DNA of 64,000 nucleotides from an uncultured Aquimarina sp. (GTDB taxonomy: Bacteria > Bacteroidota > Bacteroidia > Flavobacteriales > Flavobacteriaceae): assembly GCA_947500545.1 (NCBI GenBank), contig CANMSO010000004.1, positions 1-64,000 on the forward strand, in the 5' to 3' direction. The translations under genes were made by a program, and so were the position numbers. Under the pieces are notes generated by a model. It saw nothing but the letters and a program-made list of their open reading frames with translations. It searched no databases and had not been told where the DNA came from. Positions 29,836 through 38,303 of this stretch are shown here, in pieces (positions within the stretch are counted from its first letter, which is position 1; each line of letters opens with the position of its first letter).

Positions 29836-29848
29836 ACAAGAATATTCC

Positions 29849-31330
29849 CTATGAATATTGCTTCACAATATCCTCAACTAGCTTTGCTGTTCTTTTATAT
29901 TTCTCTTTAGCAAATAATCGTTTTGGCGGCGCAACTCTATCCTTGCAATCCTTCAGAGAACATGATTCACATGTTACCCCTACCTTGACTTTTGGGATTT
30001 TAGCATCATTAACAAAACTTATTTTTTTCTCTAGAGCGGGAGAGATTAAAAATCCTATCCCTATACTACGATAGTAGTCTTTTCTAAATGGGTCTTTGGT
30101 TCCAGAAGTAAATACTAGATATTGTTGATCTGTATCTGCATAGTCAGAAATCTGAATATTAAATGCATAATCCAAGTCTTCTTTAGCAGTTCTTTGTAAT
30201 GTTTTTATAGCCATCCAACGCCTACAATAATGCTCATTAACCTCATTGGCATGTGGTTGTTGTTGATGAGTGATATGCAACTCTTTAACAAGATTAAACT
30301 TTTCTATACCCAGCTTATGTGTAAATCTTAGAAAGAACACATTCTGCATTCCGAAATCCTTTGGTAGTATATTAGTTAAACGTTGGTAAAAAGATTCTGG
30401 AGAAGCATTATACATATTCATGATCTTATGAAAAGCTTCCTCAGAAAAACGTTTCATGCTAAAAAGTTTTTTAAGATGATCTCTTAAATGATTTCTAGGT
30501 ATAACTAGTGCTCCGGCAAAATAAGACGCATAAAAATTATGCAATACTTCTTCAAAATTATCATAGCGTATCCATGAGAACGTATATGGCCTATCTGTAA
30601 TTCCTAAATACTGATACCCTAATTCTTTGGCATAAATAAATGTTTTTTGAGCCTCATCTACTCGATCTGACAACAAAAGTGTTTTTGTAGTGGGTACAAA
30701 AACTGATCTTAAGTTATCGAGCTCTTCCTCTTTTGGAATACCTTTAGTATTTATTGTATATCCATATTCTTCTTTCAGAATTTCTTCTAGTTCTTCTGAA
30801 GATATTTCACCATTTAAATCTAATTGATATGAGTTTGCGCATTTCACCGCTTTATCTTCAAGATCTTTGAAAAAATTATTGTGTGCTTCTTGATAAGACC
30901 GCAAGGAAGCCAAATAAAACCCCTCACGACTCATATTATAATGCTGTGCAATCTCAATTATTGTACTAATGAATGCATTAACCTTTGATGGTGCATTGGC
31001 AATAATATCGATTAGGTCACTTTGCTGAATCCCAAATAATTCAAGCGGAATCTCATCCAGTATTCCAGACTGCAATATCTCACCTATTGGAGCCAGATTC
31101 TTATCCAATTTAAGAGACACCAAACTATCATAAGGCACATCTAATGTCTCTGCAAGTTTGATAATTTTATCTGTTTTAGGGTACTTTTTTCCCTTTTCTA
31201 TTTCATTTAAATACGACTTAGAAAGCCCACACAACTTGGATAACCCAAAAAGCGACAAATCCTTTTCTGTTCGTATCTGCTTGATTTTCAAGCCAAAAAT
31301 TAATCTAATATATTCTTCTGCTATTGCCAT
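29849..31330 (-). CDS. XRE-family regulator with IrrE-like and DUF2083 domains (ScfR/RamB type)
   Basis: 493 residues. The N-terminal XRE helix-turn-helix (KIKQIRTEKDLSLFGLSKLCGLSKSYLNEIEKGKKYPK) is followed by a linker and a DUF955/IrrE-like region (around NFYASYFAGALVIPRNHL, in which the peptidase HExxH is not preserved). The C-terminal DUF2083-like part holds a Cys cluster (CESCSLKDC). This order is that of short-chain fatty acyl-CoA regulators; the actinobacterial RamB of this family controls the glyoxylate bypass. It is divergent from malate synthase with a palindrome between them, so it probably regulates aceB and itself. Its stop lies near the small-peptide terminator. Confidence 0.87.
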   Translation of the reverse strand: MAIAEEYIRLIFGLKIKQIRTEKDLSLFGLSKLCGLSKSYLNEIEKGKKYPKTDKIIKLAETLDVPYDSLVSLKLDKNLAPIGEILQSGILDEIPLELFGIQQSDLIDIIANAPSKVNAFISTIIEIAQHYNMSREGFYLASLRSYQEAHNNFFKDLEDKAVKCANSYQLDLNGEISSEELEEILKEEYGYTINTKGIPKEEELDNLRSVFVPTTKTLLLSDRVDEAQKTFIYAKELGYQYLGITDRPYTFSWIRYDNFEEVLHNFYASYFAGALVIPRNHLRDHLKKLFSMKRFSEEAFHKIMNMYNASPESFYQRLTNILPKDFGMQNVFFLRFTHKLGIEKFNLVKELHITHQQQPHANEVNEHYCRRWMAIKTLQRTAKEDLDYAFNIQISDYADTDQQYLVFTSGTKDPFRKDYYRSIGIGFLISPALEKKISFVNDAKIPKVKVGVTCESCSLKDCKDRVAPPKRLFAKEKYKRTAKLVEDIVKQYS

Positions 31331-31386
31331 AATATCAAAAGTAATACTTTTTGCGTAATTCCCGAAAAAAGAAAAAATTCACATTT

Positions 31387-31400
31387 AGCGAACGTTCGCT
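31387..31400. promoter_or_regulatory. Perfect palindrome between the ScfR-type regulator and malate synthase
   Basis: AGCGAACGTTCGCT is a perfect 14-bp dyad in a strongly AT-rich spacer, 57 bp from the regulator start and 52 bp from the aceB ATG. It is a good candidate operator for the divergent regulator. Confidence 0.6.
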
Positions 31401-31451
31401 TGTTTTATAAAAAACTTTTTTATAATATTGTTCACTCAAAACGATATAGTT

Positions 31452-33050
31452 ATGGAAACACAGACAAATCTTAGTCAGAAAATCAGCTTCACTAAAGAAG
31501 TTAGAAATTACCATCCAGAAATCTTAACCGATGGTGCACTGACCTTTTTAGAAGCTTTGCAAGATCGTTTTAATGAAAGACGATTAACACTTTTGAAAAA
31601 CCGTGAGTGTCAACAGCAGTTGTTTGATCTGGGAACGTATCCTTCATTTCCAGAAAACACAAAAGAAATTCGCAACAGCGAATGGTCCGCTGCTCCAATT
31701 CCTGAAGACCTACAAGATCGTAGAGTCGAGATTACGGGTCCTGTGGATAGAAAAATGGTCATTAACGCTCTAAACTCTGGAGCCAAAACATTCATGGCAG
31801 ATTTCGAAGACAGCAATGCCCCACTTTGGGAAAACTGTTTACAAGGACAACAAAACCTAAAAGATGCCGTCAATAAAACTATTTCGTTCTATAATCCAAA
31901 AAGAGATAAAACATATCAATTAAAAGAAAGAACTGCCACATTAATTGTACGCCCAAGAGGATTACACCTTAATGAAAAACACCTTTTGATAAAGGATCAG
32001 GAAATGAGCGCTTCTTTATTTGATTTTGCATTATATCTATTTCATAATAATGAGCAATTAAAAGAAAATGGAACCGGAGCATATTATTACATACCAAAAC
32101 TAGAACACTTTACAGAAGCAATCTGGTGGAATGATGTAATCGATTTCTCTGAAGAGTATTTAGGAATAGAGCAAGGGTCTGTAAAGGTTACTGTTCTTGT
32201 AGAAACCATTACGGCTAGTTTCCAACTTGATGAGATAATTTATGCTTTAAAAGATCATATTGTTGGGCTTAACTGCGGAAGATGGGATTACATCTTCAGT
32301 TATATCAAAAAATTAAGAAACCATAATGGTTTTGTCGTACCAGATCGTGCTCAGGTAACAATGACTAGCCCATTTATGGATGCATATAGCAAATTAGTAA
32401 TCCAAAGATGCCACAAAAGAAACATCTTGGCAATTGGAGGAATGGCTGCTCAAATTCCAATCAAGGATAACGAAGAGAAAAATGCAGTTGCATTTGCCAA
32501 AGTAAAAGCAGATAAGGAACGTGAAGTAAAAAATGGTCACGATGGTACATGGGTTGCACATCCCGGGCTAGTACGACTAGCAATGAATGTTTTTGATGCG
32601 CACATGCCTACTTCTAACCAAATGGATGTAAAGAGAGATGATGTAGTTGTTACAGAAGCTGATCTTTTGGCAATCCCAGAGGGTACTATAACCGAAAAAG
32701 GGATCCAGGAAAACATAAATGTAGGAATTCATTATATCGCCAATTGGCTTAGCGGAAACGGTGCGGTAGCTTTATACAATCTTATGGAAGATGCCGCTAC
32801 GGCAGAAATAAGTCGAACTCAATTATGGCAATGGCTAAAAAATGAAGTAACTCTTGAGGGTGAAAGAACTTTGGATCGAACATTATTTGATATCCTATTT
32901 GAGAACGAATTAAGAGTAATTAAAGAACAAGTTGGAGATCAGCTTTATGAAACTGAAAATTATCAGAATGCCATCTCAATTTTCAAAGAATTAATAATCT
33001 CTAATGAGTTTGAAGAATTCCTTACTACAAGAGCATATAAATATTTATAA
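31452..33050 (+). CDS. aceB: Malate synthase A
   Basis: About 532 residues from the ATG at 31452, the usual length of malate synthase A. Family blocks seen: FMADFEDSNAPLW, TLIVRPRGLHLNEKH, VTVLVETITASFQLDEIIYAL, GLNCGRWDYIFSYIK and the C-terminal GNGAVALYNLMEDAATAEI. It condenses glyoxylate with acetyl-CoA to malate in the glyoxylate cycle. An upstream TTG (31428) is open but less likely. Isocitrate lyase, often adjacent, is not in this window. Likely regulated by the divergent ScfR-type protein. Confidence 0.96.
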   Translation: METQTNLSQKISFTKEVRNYHPEILTDGALTFLEALQDRFNERRLTLLKNRECQQQLFDLGTYPSFPENTKEIRNSEWSAAPIPEDLQDRRVEITGPVDRKMVINALNSGAKTFMADFEDSNAPLWENCLQGQQNLKDAVNKTISFYNPKRDKTYQLKERTATLIVRPRGLHLNEKHLLIKDQEMSASLFDFALYLFHNNEQLKENGTGAYYYIPKLEHFTEAIWWNDVIDFSEEYLGIEQGSVKVTVLVETITASFQLDEIIYALKDHIVGLNCGRWDYIFSYIKKLRNHNGFVVPDRAQVTMTSPFMDAYSKLVIQRCHKRNILAIGGMAAQIPIKDNEEKNAVAFAKVKADKEREVKNGHDGTWVAHPGLVRLAMNVFDAHMPTSNQMDVKRDDVVVTEADLLAIPEGTITEKGIQENINVGIHYIANWLSGNGAVALYNLMEDAATAEISRTQLWQWLKNEVTLEGERTLDRTLFDILFENELRVIKEQVGDQLYETENYQNAISIFKELIISNEFEEFLTTRAYKYL

Positions 33051-33064
33051 AAAAAGATCTTGTT

Positions 33065-33096
33065 GCTAGATTAGTTACATTAACAGGTAATCTAGC
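33065..33096 (+). other. Hairpin downstream of aceB
   Basis: GCTAGATTA (33065-33073) pairs perfectly with TAATCTAGC (33088-33096), with a 14-base loop. No T-run follows, so it may be a 3' stabilising structure ahead of the true terminator. Confidence 0.45.
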
Positions 33097-33150
33097 AGTA
33101 CAATAAGTCGAACAATTCTAATTTTTTCCGATTTTACAATTGTGCTCAAA

Positions 33151-33187
33151 AACGGCACCTGCTTAATGTAGGTGTCGTTTTTTCTTT
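33151..33187. terminator. Bidirectional terminator between aceB and the dipeptidase gene
   Basis: AACGGCACCTGC pairs with GTAGGTGTCGTT (12 bp with two G:T pairs, 5-base loop), with T-runs on both strands. It serves the converging genes. Confidence 0.85.
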
Positions 33188-33191
33188 GATA

Positions 33192-33944
33192 CTATTCACA
33201 TTTCCATCTAAAATCTGATATCTTATACTTGGTAGTACTTTTAAAATTATAATGCCACCACTCTGTTCTTATAGTCTTAAAACCGTACTTTTCCATGGTA
33301 CTTCGTAATAATTTACGATTCTCTAGCACTTCTTTTGATAATGCAGTATAAGAATGGTGTGCTTTTTTTCCAAAATGGTCAAAATCTGTACCCATATCAA
33401 CTGATCCACCACCAGATCTCACCAGAGTAATATCAACCGCTGCTCCCTTATTATGAATAGATCCTCCTTTGGGATCTGCAACATAGCCTGGGTTAGGGAA
33501 AATCTTCCACATTTTTTTCTGAACACTGTGCGGGCGGTAGCAATCAAAGAGTTTTATTCTGTAACCTTGCTTAAGTAAAGCTTTGTTTGCTTCTATAAGT
33601 GACTTTGCAACTTCTTCCCTAACAAAACACTTTGCACAGGAATACACTTTTTCCTTCAGAAAATTATCTTTGGTTGCATATTTCATATCCAATACAAAAT
33701 CATCTGATAACTCCTGAATATTTACAAAATCAACGTCTTGTGTATTACTTTTTACATTGCTGTAACCAGAAAGACGTTCTATAGAATCCTTCTTTTTATA
33801 TAACCTTTGCTCTACTTTTTCTCCTCTTAGTTTTAATGCTTTTGATCGCTCCAAAAGTGCCATTGTACGGCTTTCAGGAACCACCTCTGCATTAGTACAG
33901 GAAAAAAATATTGTAGAAAAAATCAATAGTAATAGTTTTTTCAT
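33192..33944 (-). CDS. D-alanyl-D-alanine dipeptidase (VanX/DdpX type, M15D), lipoprotein
   Basis: 250 residues with a lipoprotein signal (LLLIFSTIFFSC). The catalytic zinc motifs of M15D are present: GSIHNKGAAVDITLV (SxHxxGxAxD) and the late EWWHYNF (Glu base and third His ligand), with DCYRPHSVQKKMWK upstream. It cleaves D-Ala-D-Ala, probably in periplasmic peptidoglycan turnover rather than vancomycin resistance, since no van genes are nearby. Monocistronic; the lipobox suggests membrane anchoring. Confidence 0.92.
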   Translation of the reverse strand: MKKLLLLIFSTIFFSCTNAEVVPESRTMALLERSKALKLRGEKVEQRLYKKKDSIERLSGYSNVKSNTQDVDFVNIQELSDDFVLDMKYATKDNFLKEKVYSCAKCFVREEVAKSLIEANKALLKQGYRIKLFDCYRPHSVQKKMWKIFPNPGYVADPKGGSIHNKGAAVDITLVRSGGGSVDMGTDFDHFGKKAHHSYTALSKEVLENRKLLRSTMEKYGFKTIRTEWWHYNFKSTTKYKISDFRWKCE

Positions 33945-34056
33945 AATCTCACCTTTCTTTGTTTATTCCAATTATAAATAATCAGGATTTTAAAACTAAT
34001 CTTCCCTCAAAAACTATGTTTCTATACCTCCTGATATCTTTTAAAGATACTTAATA

Positions 34057-34602
34057 TTACTTGTACTCTTCTTTTACACTTCCACAAATAAGCATTTCCT
34101 TTCCAAAATATGGATTTCTAATTTCTTCAGAATCTGATAACCAATACCCCCCTGTTCCATCAAAAGCCATAGGACAATACTGTTTAAACACCTTTCCGGA
34201 TGTGATTTTTGATTTACTTGCTCTTTTTAACACCTCATTGGTCATGGTAACAAAAAAATCTCTTTGTTTCTTGATATCCTTTGTAAGAGAAATCAACTTT
34301 GATGTCGCTTTTAATTGTTTATCATCTTCAGAGTCATCAAGAATACCTTCTAGTTTCTTTGACCCTGATCTTACCGCGTCATTATTTGAATTAACCAACC
34401 CTGCTTTAACATTAAGATATGCCTCATAAATCTCTTGAACTTTTTTTTCAGAAAACACAACCTCTGACTTTGAACCTGTCTTATTAAGATCGACAATTTT
34501 GTTTTCTATATTGGATTCTAAATTTTTATCTTTTTTACAAGATATGGCGATCATTATCAATACAACTGATATTGCCATAAAAGACCTTCCTATTATCTTC
34601 AA
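34057..34602 (-). CDS. DUF3347-domain lipoprotein
   Basis: 181 residues with a lipoprotein signal (VVLIMIAISC). Helical middle, then a characteristic end: QYCPMAFDGTGGYWLSDSEE followed by IRNPYFGKEMLICGSV. The CPM...NPYFG..M..CG pattern fits DUF3347, often found with copper or other metal efflux proteins in Bacteroidota; the Met/Cys residues may bind metal. Here no metal transporter is adjacent. Monocistronic, between the dipeptidase and the GAF-protein gene. Confidence 0.72.
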   Translation of the reverse strand: MKIIGRSFMAISVVLIMIAISCKKDKNLESNIENKIVDLNKTGSKSEVVFSEKKVQEIYEAYLNVKAGLVNSNNDAVRSGSKKLEGILDDSEDDKQLKATSKLISLTKDIKKQRDFFVTMTNEVLKRASKSKITSGKVFKQYCPMAFDGTGGYWLSDSEEIRNPYFGKEMLICGSVKEEYK

Positions 34603-34771
34603 AACATTTTAATTTTAAAATTACACTTCAAAAAAAGCAAATCTACTGTATATATAAAACAATTACTAGGAGTGTTTTTCCTTTTTAAAATATTTTTTAA
34701 CAAAACTATACCACTCTAAATAGGCTTCTTTTCTAAATATTTTAGATATTTTTGCCCGAAAAATTGTTGGA

Positions 34772-35227
34772 ATGCTATTAGAAAGTTTGAAACCCGAAGT
34801 AACGGGTATACTTAAAAATGAAGATTTATCTATCACAGAAAGGCTTCATATGGTTTGTCAACTCCTAAAGAATAATGTAGAACATTATGATTGGGTAGGT
34901 TTTTATTTCAAAAATGGCGACAAAGAGGAATTAAAACTGCGCACCTATTCGGGGATAGAAACTGACCATGAAATTATTCCGTTCGGAAAAGGAATTTGCG
35001 GTCAGGTGGCTGTTTCTAATGAAAATTTTGTAGTTCCCGATGTACAGGCTCAAGATAATTACTTGTCTTGTAGTATTAATGTGAAATCAGAGATTGTGAT
35101 ACCATTGTTTAAAAATGGTGAAAATATAGGGCAAATTGATATTGATTCTGATACTCCAGATCCCTTTAGTGAAAGGGATGAAAGGTTTTTAGAATTTGTG
35201 AATCTAGAAGTCGCTAAAATCCTATAA
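34772..35227 (+). CDS. GAF-domain protein, free methionine-(R)-sulfoxide reductase-like
   Basis: 151 residues forming a single GAF domain: HYDWVGFYFKNGD, PFGKGICGQVAV, VVPDVQAQDNYLSCS and KSEIVIPLFKNGENIGQIDIDSD. The two cysteines in GKGICG and YLSCS match those used in catalysis by the E. coli fRMsr (YebR), which reduces free Met-R-O. Cytoplasmic, monocistronic, and convergent with galT (11-bp gap). Confidence 0.85.
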   Translation: MLLESLKPEVTGILKNEDLSITERLHMVCQLLKNNVEHYDWVGFYFKNGDKEELKLRTYSGIETDHEIIPFGKGICGQVAVSNENFVVPDVQAQDNYLSCSINVKSEIVIPLFKNGENIGQIDIDSDTPDPFSERDERFLEFVNLEVAKIL

Positions 35228-35238
35228 TAAAGAAAACA

Positions 35239-36279
35239 TCATATTGTTAATGTATAATGTTGATCGCTTTGCGTACGAATGGTATTTGCAGCCTGTTCTG
35301 CTGTAATATCTCTTTGTGGATCTGCAAACATCTCATAACCTACCATAAATTTCTTGACCGTTGAAGATCTTAGTAAAGGAGGGTAAAAAGACATATGCAT
35401 GTGCCACTCCTCATGGGTTAATCCATCTGTTGGAGCTTGATGTATTCCTGCAGAATAAGGAAATGATGTTTTAAAGATATTATCGTACTTGGTTGTAAGT
35501 ATTTTTATAATTTCGGCAAAGCTGTTTACCTCTGCTTTGGTTAACTGATCTATTCTTTCAATCTTTCTTTTAGGAATAATCATTGTTTCATATGGCCAAA
35601 CGGCCCAATATGGCACCAGCGCCACAAAATCTTCATTTTCAATTAGTATTCTTTCTTTTAGTTCTAATTCCTGATTAAGATATGATCCCAATAAGGATTT
35701 TTTATTATTATCCCAATACTCCTTTTGTTGTCTTGTTTTTTTTACGATTTCTTCGGGAATAGAACGTTGCGCCCAAATTTGCCCGTGAGGATGAGGGTTA
35801 CTACACCCCATTACAGCTCCTTTATTCTCAAAAATCTGCACATAATTAATATCCTTTTTATCACCTAAAGAAACGTATTCTTCTTGCCATAGCTTTATTA
35901 CCATAGCAATTTCTTCAATTTCCATTACAGGTAATGTAAGTGAATGATTGGGAGAAAAACAAATTACTTTGCAAATCCCACTCTCAGATTGCGCCTTTAA
36001 TAGCCCATCGGTAAAATTAACTTGAGGGATATCTTGTAATAGCGCCGAAAAATCATTTACAAAAGAAAATGGTTTCTCATAGTTTGGATTTACTCCTCCA
36101 CTAGCCCTCGTGTTCCCTGGACAGAGATAACAACTTTTATCATGAGATTCTTTGGAAAACCTAGCTGGTTCTTCATTCTTTCCTTGCCATGGTCTTTTTG
36201 TTCTATGCGGTGATACCAAAACCCATTCTGCAGTGAGTATATTAAATCGTTTATGGGGGTTGTCATTAAAATCGTCCAT
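35239..36279 (-). CDS. galT: Galactose-1-phosphate uridylyltransferase
   Basis: 346 residues. The catalytic HPH triad is in CSNPHPHGQIWA; the N-terminus HKRFNILTAEWVLVSPHRTKRPWQG, the zinc-site CYLCPGN and the late EEWHMHMSFYPP are typical of class I GalT. It exchanges UMP between UDP-glucose and galactose-1-phosphate in the Leloir pathway. Two bp downstream of galK, same operon. Confidence 0.97.
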   Translation of the reverse strand: MDDFNDNPHKRFNILTAEWVLVSPHRTKRPWQGKNEEPARFSKESHDKSCYLCPGNTRASGGVNPNYEKPFSFVNDFSALLQDIPQVNFTDGLLKAQSESGICKVICFSPNHSLTLPVMEIEEIAMVIKLWQEEYVSLGDKKDINYVQIFENKGAVMGCSNPHPHGQIWAQRSIPEEIVKKTRQQKEYWDNNKKSLLGSYLNQELELKERILIENEDFVALVPYWAVWPYETMIIPKRKIERIDQLTKAEVNSFAEIIKILTTKYDNIFKTSFPYSAGIHQAPTDGLTHEEWHMHMSFYPPLLRSSTVKKFMVGYEMFADPQRDITAEQAANTIRTQSDQHYTLTI

Positions 36280-36281
36280 AA

Positions 36282-37427
36282 TTATTCTTGTATTGCGGTT
36301 CCGTGACTAGGTACTGTAGTGAAAGAGGTTAAATCGATATTGAACCTATTTTTGTATGCTTTTTTTACATTGATTACATAATCATTTATATTATCTTTAT
36401 GAATCAGGTTTATAGTACACCCTCCAAAACCGCCTCCCATCATTCTTGATCCAATGATTTTGTCGTTATTTTCAGAAAAGTCTACTAAAAAATCTAATTC
36501 TTCACAGCTTACTTCATATTGATTTTGAAGCCCTCTATGTGATTGATACATTAACTCTCCAAATCTGAAAAGATCTCCTTTTTCTAATGATTCTGAAGCT
36601 TGAAGTACCCTGTTATTTTCTTCAATTACATAAGATGCTCTATCAAAAAGCTTAGTAGACAATTTATTTTTGAATTCATTCAACACACTTTTAGTAATGT
36701 CTCTTAAGGACTTAATCTCCTTATATTTTGAAGAAACAATTTTTATCACTTCTTCACATTCTTCTCTACGGGTATTATACTCGCTAGATGCTAGATTATG
36801 AGAAACATTGGTGTTTAATAATAAAATTTTATACGGTTCAAAATTAGCATCTATTAATCGGTGTGTCTGGCTTTTACAATCCAAAAGAATTACTTTTTGA
36901 TCTTTACTCATAACAGAGGCAAATTGATCCATAATACCACACTTAGTCCCTACATAAAGATGTTCAGCTCTTTGTGATAGCTCTACTAATGTTATTTTAG
37001 GTAATCCAAGACCAAATAACTCATTAAGGCCAAATGCCAAGCCACATTCTAATGCTGCCGATGAACTAACACCTGCTCCTATAGGCAATTCACTTTTAAT
37101 TATACAATTAAAACCTTTTACTCTATCTGTTATCTGGAGCAGCTCATTAATAACTCCAAGAATGTAATTCTCCCACTCAACGGTGCTTTGTTTTATTTCA
37201 TGCAAAGAAAAATCCAACATCTTACCATAAGAAATACTATAAACTTTACATTGATCATCTGTACCATTACGTTCAAATGAAAAAACAATTTTTTTATCTA
37301 TCGCAGTAGGCAAAACAAACCCATTATTATAATCTGTATGCTCTCCTATAAAATTAATTCTGCCTGGTGAAAAAATCACCAGCTCTTCATTAAAATTTTC
37401 AATAAATTCCTTATGATTTTTATTCAT
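36282..37427 (-). CDS. galK: Galactokinase
   Basis: About 381 residues from the ATG at 37427; a longer frame starts at a TTG at 37451 and is less likely. GHMP-kinase motifs are clear: the galactokinase signature FSPGRINFIGEHTDYNNG, the ATP loop LPIGAGVSSSAALECG and motif 3 SRMMGGGFGGCTI. It phosphorylates galactose to galactose-1-phosphate. First gene of galK-galT, divergent from the Nudix-type regulator with a long palindrome in between. Confidence 0.97.
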   Translation of the reverse strand: MNKNHKEFIENFNEELVIFSPGRINFIGEHTDYNNGFVLPTAIDKKIVFSFERNGTDDQCKVYSISYGKMLDFSLHEIKQSTVEWENYILGVINELLQITDRVKGFNCIIKSELPIGAGVSSSAALECGLAFGLNELFGLGLPKITLVELSQRAEHLYVGTKCGIMDQFASVMSKDQKVILLDCKSQTHRLIDANFEPYKILLLNTNVSHNLASSEYNTRREECEEVIKIVSSKYKEIKSLRDITKSVLNEFKNKLSTKLFDRASYVIEENNRVLQASESLEKGDLFRFGELMYQSHRGLQNQYEVSCEELDFLVDFSENNDKIIGSRMMGGGFGGCTINLIHKDNINDYVINVKKAYKNRFNIDLTSFTTVPSHGTAIQE

Positions 37428-37480
37428 ATCTATTTTTTCATAGCACTTCAATCAATTCTAAATCAACTGATTTAAAAACA

Positions 37481-37515
37481 AATATAATAAATGTAAAAAA
37501 CACATTTATTATATT
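37481..37515. promoter_or_regulatory. Palindrome between galK and the Nudix-type regulator
   Basis: AATATAATAAATGT (37481-37494) and ACATTTATTATATT (37502-37515) form a perfect 14-bp inverted repeat with a 7-bp spacer in the divergent promoter region. This is a likely operator for the neighbouring regulator. Confidence 0.6.
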
Positions 37516-37580
37516 GAGATTATATTTTTCCTTATTTTGCACTTAAAACCAGAACTTCGTAAAAATTTCCTTACCCGATA

Positions 37581-38267
37581 ATGGACTTATATAGTGATAA
37601 AGACAAATTTTATGTGGCCGTAGATTGCATAATTTTCGGGTTTGATAATGAAAAATTAAAATTACTAGTTTTCAATCGCAAAATCGACCCTTTTAAAGGG
37701 TCCTTATCGTTGATTGGTAGTTTTGTAAAAATTGGAGAAAGTGTCTCTGATGCTTCAATTAGAATCCTTAAAGAATTTACCGGATTAGAAAATGTCTATA
37801 CAAAAGAGTTAAGAACGTATAGTTCTGTAGATCGAGATCCAGGATATCGTTGTATCTCTGTCGCTCACTACGCCTTGATTCGTGTTAATGAAACCATCAA
37901 AAAGCTTGTTGAAGAAAAAGGTGCCAAATGGTACGATATAGATAATATTCCAGAACTAATTTTGGATCATAATGAAATGACCAATGCCGCTTTAAAAAGA
38001 ATTGAAGAAATTGCCCGATACAAACCAATTGGATTTGAGCTATTGCCAAAGAAATTTACAATCCCAAAATTACAAACGCTATATGAGGCAATTTATAGAA
38101 GAAAACTCGATCCTCGGAATTTTAGAAAAAAAATTCTTTCTTTTAACATAATTATCAAGTTGGAAGAAAAAGATAGAACTAGCTCTAAGAAAGGAGCATT
38201 TCTTTATAAATTTGACAATACCAAATACAAGAAATTACAAGAATCTGGGTATGATTTTGAAATATAA
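37581..38267 (+). CDS. Nudix-domain transcriptional regulator (NrtR/AraR-like)
   Basis: 228 residues. The N-terminal 140 residues resemble a Nudix hydrolase (DCIIFGFDNEKLKLLVFNRK...GSLSLIGSFVKIGESVSDASIRIL) but the REUXEE catalytic box is degenerate (ILKEFTGLEN). The C-terminal part is a winged helix (KFTIPKLQTLYEAIYRRKLDPRNFRKKIL). Such proteins in Bacteroidota act as sugar-responsive regulators (AraR is the known example). Divergent from galK, so it is the likely regulator of galKT; ligand not shown. Confidence 0.85.
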   Translation: MDLYSDKDKFYVAVDCIIFGFDNEKLKLLVFNRKIDPFKGSLSLIGSFVKIGESVSDASIRILKEFTGLENVYTKELRTYSSVDRDPGYRCISVAHYALIRVNETIKKLVEEKGAKWYDIDNIPELILDHNEMTNAALKRIEEIARYKPIGFELLPKKFTIPKLQTLYEAIYRRKLDPRNFRKKILSFNIIIKLEEKDRTSSKKGAFLYKFDNTKYKKLQESGYDFEI

Positions 38268-38303
38268 TTCAAGATCATGCTTTTTGAAAACCTATAACAA
38301 AGT

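Noticed and set aside
29698..29910. 70-codon plus-strand open frame overlapping the small peptide and its terminator
   Set aside because: It runs through the terminator hairpin and the end of the ScfR-type gene in another frame; the 47-codon frame has the leader pattern and better start context.
33192..33944. Vancomycin resistance gene vanX
   Set aside because: No vanH, vanA or vanRS nearby, and the protein is a lipoprotein in a Gram-negative; a peptidoglycan turnover dipeptidase is more likely.
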